Below are positions 5,353 to 8,110 of a stretch of DNA of 8,110 nucleotides, piece after piece (positions within the stretch are counted from its first letter, which is position 1; each line of letters starts with the position of its first letter). The stretch covers positions 1 through 8,110 of the forward strand of contig JABURU010000224.1 in assembly GCA_014762485.1 (NCBI GenBank), given 5' to 3'. The position numbers and the translations under genes are program-made. Source of the DNA: Gammaproteobacteria bacterium. Lineage in GTDB: Bacteria; Pseudomonadota; Gammaproteobacteria; Thiohalospirales; Thiohalospiraceae. The notes below the pieces were generated by a model, which was not told the origin of the DNA, searched no databases, and was given only the letters and a program-made list of their open reading frames with translations.

Positions 5353-6045
5353 ATGAAATACAGGGACGTATTCCATCATCCAGCGCTATACTGCATATGG
5401 CTACTCATATGTTCCTCGCCTGCTTTTAGTCAAACCCAATACCTTCACCAGGACACCTCCAAGTTCATCATCGGCATCACCTCACAGAGCATCGATCTGG
5501 AGGTGAATGATGCAGAGAACCCGTTTATTACCTATGGCCAACTGACCAGCGGCAGCTCTACTGAATTACTGATCAGTTACCAGACACCTAGCCGCTACTT
5601 CGATAACAGCCGCTGGGGCTATTTTGTAGAATTCGCCTACAAACATTATTTACTATCGATGCAGGACTCCCCCTATAACCCAGATATAGAGCCCACCGAT
5701 CTGAGCACCTCGGCAGAAGGTCGCTTTTATCACCTGACCCCGGTGCTATTTTATAGCTGGGGTGATCGCTTTATTGTCAATAAAGGAAGCTTGTCCCGCT
5801 TTGGAATTGGGCTGGGAATGGGTTACCTGCAGGCCGATGGTGACATCATCTTTACCGAGACAGATGGCCAAACCCATGGCTTTTCACTAGACGGGTTTGG
5901 AAACTCTATAATAGTATTCTTTGATTACCAGCGGGATAACCTGTATGTACGCGTTAACGGTGGGGGTCCTTCCCTGCAGCGTGGTATCTACGACTATGAG
6001 ATCTTCGACTTCTCGTTTGATATAGGTTATATCATCCGTTTTTAA
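5353..6045 (+). CDS. Outer-membrane beta-barrel-like hypothetical protein
   Basis: This 230-residue protein has a Sec signal peptide: a basic start, a hydrophobic segment (11-21) and a probable cleavage after A24-F-S26. The mature protein has alternating hydrophobic and aromatic residues, with many strands separated by Asp/Asn/Gly-rich turns. Examples are WGYFVEFAYKHYLLSM, RFGIGLGMGYL and SIIVFFDYQRDNLYVRVNG. It ends FDIGYIIRF, a terminal aromatic beta-signal of the kind recognised by the BAM machinery. A small outer-membrane barrel of about eight strands is the best guess; ligand and function are unknown. AGGT six bases before ATG supports the start. It follows the DUF2797 gene by 16 bases and is probably cotranscribed with it, although a functional link is not evident. 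No intrinsic terminator follows. Confidence 0.82.
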   Translation: MKYRDVFHHPALYCIWLLICSSPAFSQTQYLHQDTSKFIIGITSQSIDLEVNDAENPFITYGQLTSGSSTELLISYQTPSRYFDNSRWGYFVEFAYKHYLLSMQDSPYNPDIEPTDLSTSAEGRFYHLTPVLFYSWGDRFIVNKGSLSRFGIGLGMGYLQADGDIIFTETDGQTHGFSLDGFGNSIIVFFDYQRDNLYVRVNGGGPSLQRGIYDYEIFDFSFDIGYIIRF

Positions 6046-6094
6046 TCTTGCCGGTTCTCCACACAGCTGGAGCTGATGGCCTATAAGCAAAAAT

Positions 6095-7990
6095 TTATGC
6101 CACTCGCTGAGTTAACAATGCTTCAACCTGGGAAGCCGACATAGGCCGGTAGAATAAATACCCCTGAGCCTGCTGCAAACCCATATTAATTAGCAGACGT
6201 CGTTGCTGCTCCGTTTCTACACCTTCAACCACTGCATCGTATCCCAGGCTATGACTTAACTGTGTAATTGTTCGGACAATGGCCTGATACTGCTCGTCTG
6301 CTTCCAGGTTACGAATAAAGGCTCGATCAATTTTAATCACATCAAACGGTAATTCACGCAGATAACTTAATGAAGAATAGCCGGTACCAAAATCATCCAG
6401 GGCAATTCTAACACCCATATTTTTTATTTTCTGAAGCTTGCTACGTACACCTTCAATATCATCAATGAATACCTGCTCAGTGATTTCAAGTTCAATAAGA
6501 CCGATATTATCACCCAGCAGTTGCAGACAATTTTCCATATCATCCAGCAACTCATCGCGGGAAAACTGTTTGGCGGATATATTAATGGAGACAGGAACAC
6601 TCAAGCCCTGAGTTATCCACTGCCTGATATCGACCATCACCTGTTCAATGATCTGAAAATCGATATCAATGATTTGGCCAGCCTCTTCTGCCACATCCAG
6701 AAACACTCCAGGAGCAACGATCTCGCCATTTCGATGCCACCTGGCCAGAGCCTCAAAACCTATGATATCACCCGACACCAAATCCACTTTCGGCTGATAG
6801 AATGGTACAAACTCATTTCTCTGCAAGCCTTCATGGATTTCACTTTGCATTTTTACAAACCTGGCCGACTTGTTAAGTATCTCATGATCGAAAAATGCCA
6901 CGGAGTGTTCATGCCTCAGCCTGGCCTGGCTCATGGCTGCATCAGCGTTTCTTACCAATGATTGAGCATCGGTGCCATCCAAAGGATAAAATGAAATTCC
7001 ACTACTTGCAGATGGATAGTATACAGACTGCCCCATACCTATCGGTGAACGCATTCTAATTAGTAAAACTTCAGCATACTCCCGCAATCTTTCCTGTGAC
7101 ATGCCTTCGGTAATAACCACGAACTTGTTCCCTGGAAAAGCGTACACTTTATCCATAGATTTGACTGACTTACTTAAGCGCCGAGATAATTTCTTAATTA
7201 ACTGGCTAGCAATTTGATAACCAAAACTGTCATTAATATGTTGAAAGTGCAACATACCGATACAGATCACAGCAAATGACTGGCCTTTATGCTGTATCAT
7301 GCGTTGCTCAATATCTGCATACAGCATGTTTTCATTGGCTAGCCCTGTATTCTGATCATAATAAGCAAGATTGTATATCTTCTCTTCATCTTGCTTACGT
7401 TGTGATATATCGAGATTAGTAGCTCGCACACCAGTTTTCTGACCGTGTTCGTCATAAACACCTGAGCAAATATGGGCGATCCAAACTATATATCCCTGTT
7501 TATGAATGATTCTTAAGTGGTAATCCTCATCATATTGTTTAGTTTCAAACTGGGGACTGGCTTTCCATGCAGCTACATCGTCAGGGTGTACGATATCAAC
7601 AAATAAATTCGGCTGGGCGTAAAACGCTTCCTGGGTGTATCCCGTAATTTTCTCGCAGGCAGGGGATACATATAGATAGTTACCCGCCATGTCTCGGTAG
7701 TAAGTAAACTCCTTGGCCAGATCCGCCACCGCCTTGAATTGTGCAGATTGCTCATCCAGTACAGCCTGTGTGTGATTCATGCGTGCCAATAAAACGGCAA
7801 ACACCACCGCGGTAAATGTCGGCACCAGGAAATACGTCAACGTAAAACTCTCATCAAAGAAATAGAGTTTGATTGTCACCGCGGACCAGACAATTAATAG
7901 AGAAAGTGCGATGGTTACTAAATAGCGCTTACCATTCGAAAAGAATATTTGATTCATGCGTCGTGCTCGGTATTTTTCCATATTTTTCAC
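6095..7990 (-). CDS. Membrane PAS-GGDEF(degenerate)-EAL c-di-GMP phosphodiesterase
   Basis: The protein has 631 residues from GTG at 7990. Two membrane segments (about 23-43 and 50-69) precede a PAS domain with PAC segment (about 82-198). The GGDEF domain (about 203-366) is degenerate: the signature is PGNKF (286-290), and the metal-binding Asp of the usual D-x-D-x-F-K stretch is lost (ICIGMLHFQHIND). It should not make c-di-GMP. The EAL domain (about 380-631) keeps every residue I expect for catalysis: E413-A-L, N470, E502, DDFGTGYSS with D532/D533, K553, D555, E589 and Q609. The likely activity is hydrolysis of c-di-GMP to pGpG at the inner membrane, tuned by PAS sensing and perhaps by GTP bound to the dead GGDEF. 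Starts at 7981 (ATG) or 7957 (ATG) are alternatives; none has a clear Shine-Dalgarno. The gene looks more AT-rich than its neighbours. It is monocistronic here and converges on the beta-barrel gene. Confidence 0.94.
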   Translation of the reverse strand: MKNMEKYRARRMNQIFFSNGKRYLVTIALSLLIVWSAVTIKLYFFDESFTLTYFLVPTFTAVVFAVLLARMNHTQAVLDEQSAQFKAVADLAKEFTYYRDMAGNYLYVSPACEKITGYTQEAFYAQPNLFVDIVHPDDVAAWKASPQFETKQYDEDYHLRIIHKQGYIVWIAHICSGVYDEHGQKTGVRATNLDISQRKQDEEKIYNLAYYDQNTGLANENMLYADIEQRMIQHKGQSFAVICIGMLHFQHINDSFGYQIASQLIKKLSRRLSKSVKSMDKVYAFPGNKFVVITEGMSQERLREYAEVLLIRMRSPIGMGQSVYYPSASSGISFYPLDGTDAQSLVRNADAAMSQARLRHEHSVAFFDHEILNKSARFVKMQSEIHEGLQRNEFVPFYQPKVDLVSGDIIGFEALARWHRNGEIVAPGVFLDVAEEAGQIIDIDFQIIEQVMVDIRQWITQGLSVPVSINISAKQFSRDELLDDMENCLQLLGDNIGLIELEITEQVFIDDIEGVRSKLQKIKNMGVRIALDDFGTGYSSLSYLRELPFDVIKIDRAFIRNLEADEQYQAIVRTITQLSHSLGYDAVVEGVETEQQRRLLINMGLQQAQGYLFYRPMSASQVEALLTQRVA

Positions 7991-8020
7991 AAAAAAATAC
8001 CCATAGATAGCTCATGGGTA
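7991..8020 (-). terminator. Intrinsic-terminator-like hairpin with T7 in the EAL gene leader
   Basis: Read on the minus strand, TACCCAT (8020-8014) pairs perfectly with ATGGGTA (8004-7998) across a nine-base loop and is followed directly by seven T (7997-7991). This is a textbook intrinsic terminator layout, although the stem is short (7 bp, three G-C pairs). It ends exactly at the GTG start of the phosphodiesterase gene. It could end a transcript from beyond the right edge, or act as a leader attenuator of the phosphodiesterase gene. Confidence 0.6.
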
Positions 8021-8039
8021 CCAGATTGTTCACGCCGCG

Positions 8040-8045
8040 ATTATA
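8040..8045 (-). promoter_or_regulatory. Perfect TATAAT -10 element upstream of the EAL gene
   Basis: On the minus strand TATAAT is a perfect -10 match. No good -35 lies 16-18 bases upstream (AAGTAA at spacing 17), and TTGTAA is 22 bases away, which is too far. Activator dependence is possible. The predicted transcript start, near 8033, lies just before the terminator-like hairpin. The remaining sequence to 8110 is very AT-rich, and I see no gene in it. Confidence 0.45.
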
Positions 8046-8110
8046 TCGACAGTTATAGGTTATTACTTTACAACTATTCAATAATTTTAACTTATTTTAC
8101 TAATTTAAAA

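Noticed and set aside
6057..6072. Hairpin CTCCA-N6-TGGAG between the barrel and EAL genes as a bidirectional terminator
   Set aside because: The stem is only five base pairs and no T-tract follows on either strand.
6521..6961. Plus-strand open frame of 146 codons inside the GGDEF-EAL gene
   Set aside because: It lies opposite conserved EAL and GGDEF-domain coding sequence and has no independent support.
7929..8015. Small upstream open frame (minus strand, ATG at 8015) overlapping the EAL start
   Set aside because: It begins inside the terminator-like hairpin, has no ribosome-binding site and its later part merely reads the EAL gene out of frame; probably chance.
7991..8045. c-di-GMP riboswitch upstream of the phosphodiesterase gene
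   Set aside because: The predicted leader is only about 40 bases, far too short for a known c-di-GMP aptamer, and no matching conserved segments are visible.

Overview
The window looks like a chromosomal segment of a gammaproteobacterium, possibly marine or environmental. The evidence is a SlyX protein ending in the classic ETPPPHY tail, a ZapE-type AFG1-like ATPase, the start of a YheS-type ABC-F ATPase, a YecA/UPF0149 protein, a DUF2797 protein and a PAS-GGDEF-EAL signalling protein. I cannot name a genus. I see no phage, insertion sequence, CRISPR, tRNA or rRNA. Bases 1-33 are not genomic: they match the Illumina Nextera Read 1 transposase adapter with two mismatches, so real sequence starts at 34 and the left edge is an assembly end.

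Layout from left to right. At 34-150 (-) lies the first 39 codons of an ABC-F ATPase, cut in the middle of its Walker A motif by the adapter. A divergent intergenic region (151-403) follows. At 404-859 (+) is a small protein with two membrane segments and a cytoplasmic RRM RNA-binding domain. Its stop overlaps the start of an unrecognised 147-residue protein (849-1292, +), and a strong GC hairpin sits across that junction. Convergent to this pair is a three-gene minus-strand operon read from 3585 down to 1289: a YecA/UPF0149 protein (best start a GTG at 3585, well inside the longest open frame), a lipoprotein with a lysozyme-like transglycosylase domain, and zapE.

Divergent from that operon is an all-helical 171-residue protein (3707-4222, +) with a CheZ-like D-x3-Q motif and an acidic/hydrophobic C-terminal tail. 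slyX (4235-4438, -) faces it. A 22-bp near-perfect palindrome lies between slyX and the divergent pair DUF2797 protein (4509-5336, +) and outer-membrane beta-barrel-like protein (5353-6045, +). The right third is a membrane-anchored PAS-GGDEF-EAL protein (6095-7990, -) whose GGDEF site is degenerate and whose EAL site is intact, so it should break down c-di-GMP. Its leader contains a perfect TATAAT -10 box followed at once by an intrinsic-terminator-like hairpin and a T7 run just before the start codon.

The genes are mostly envelope, division and signalling functions and do not form one obvious pathway. The best candidates for undescribed biology are the membrane-tethered RRM protein with its overlapping partner, the CheZ-like helical protein, and the nuclease-like core I see in the DUF2797 protein.
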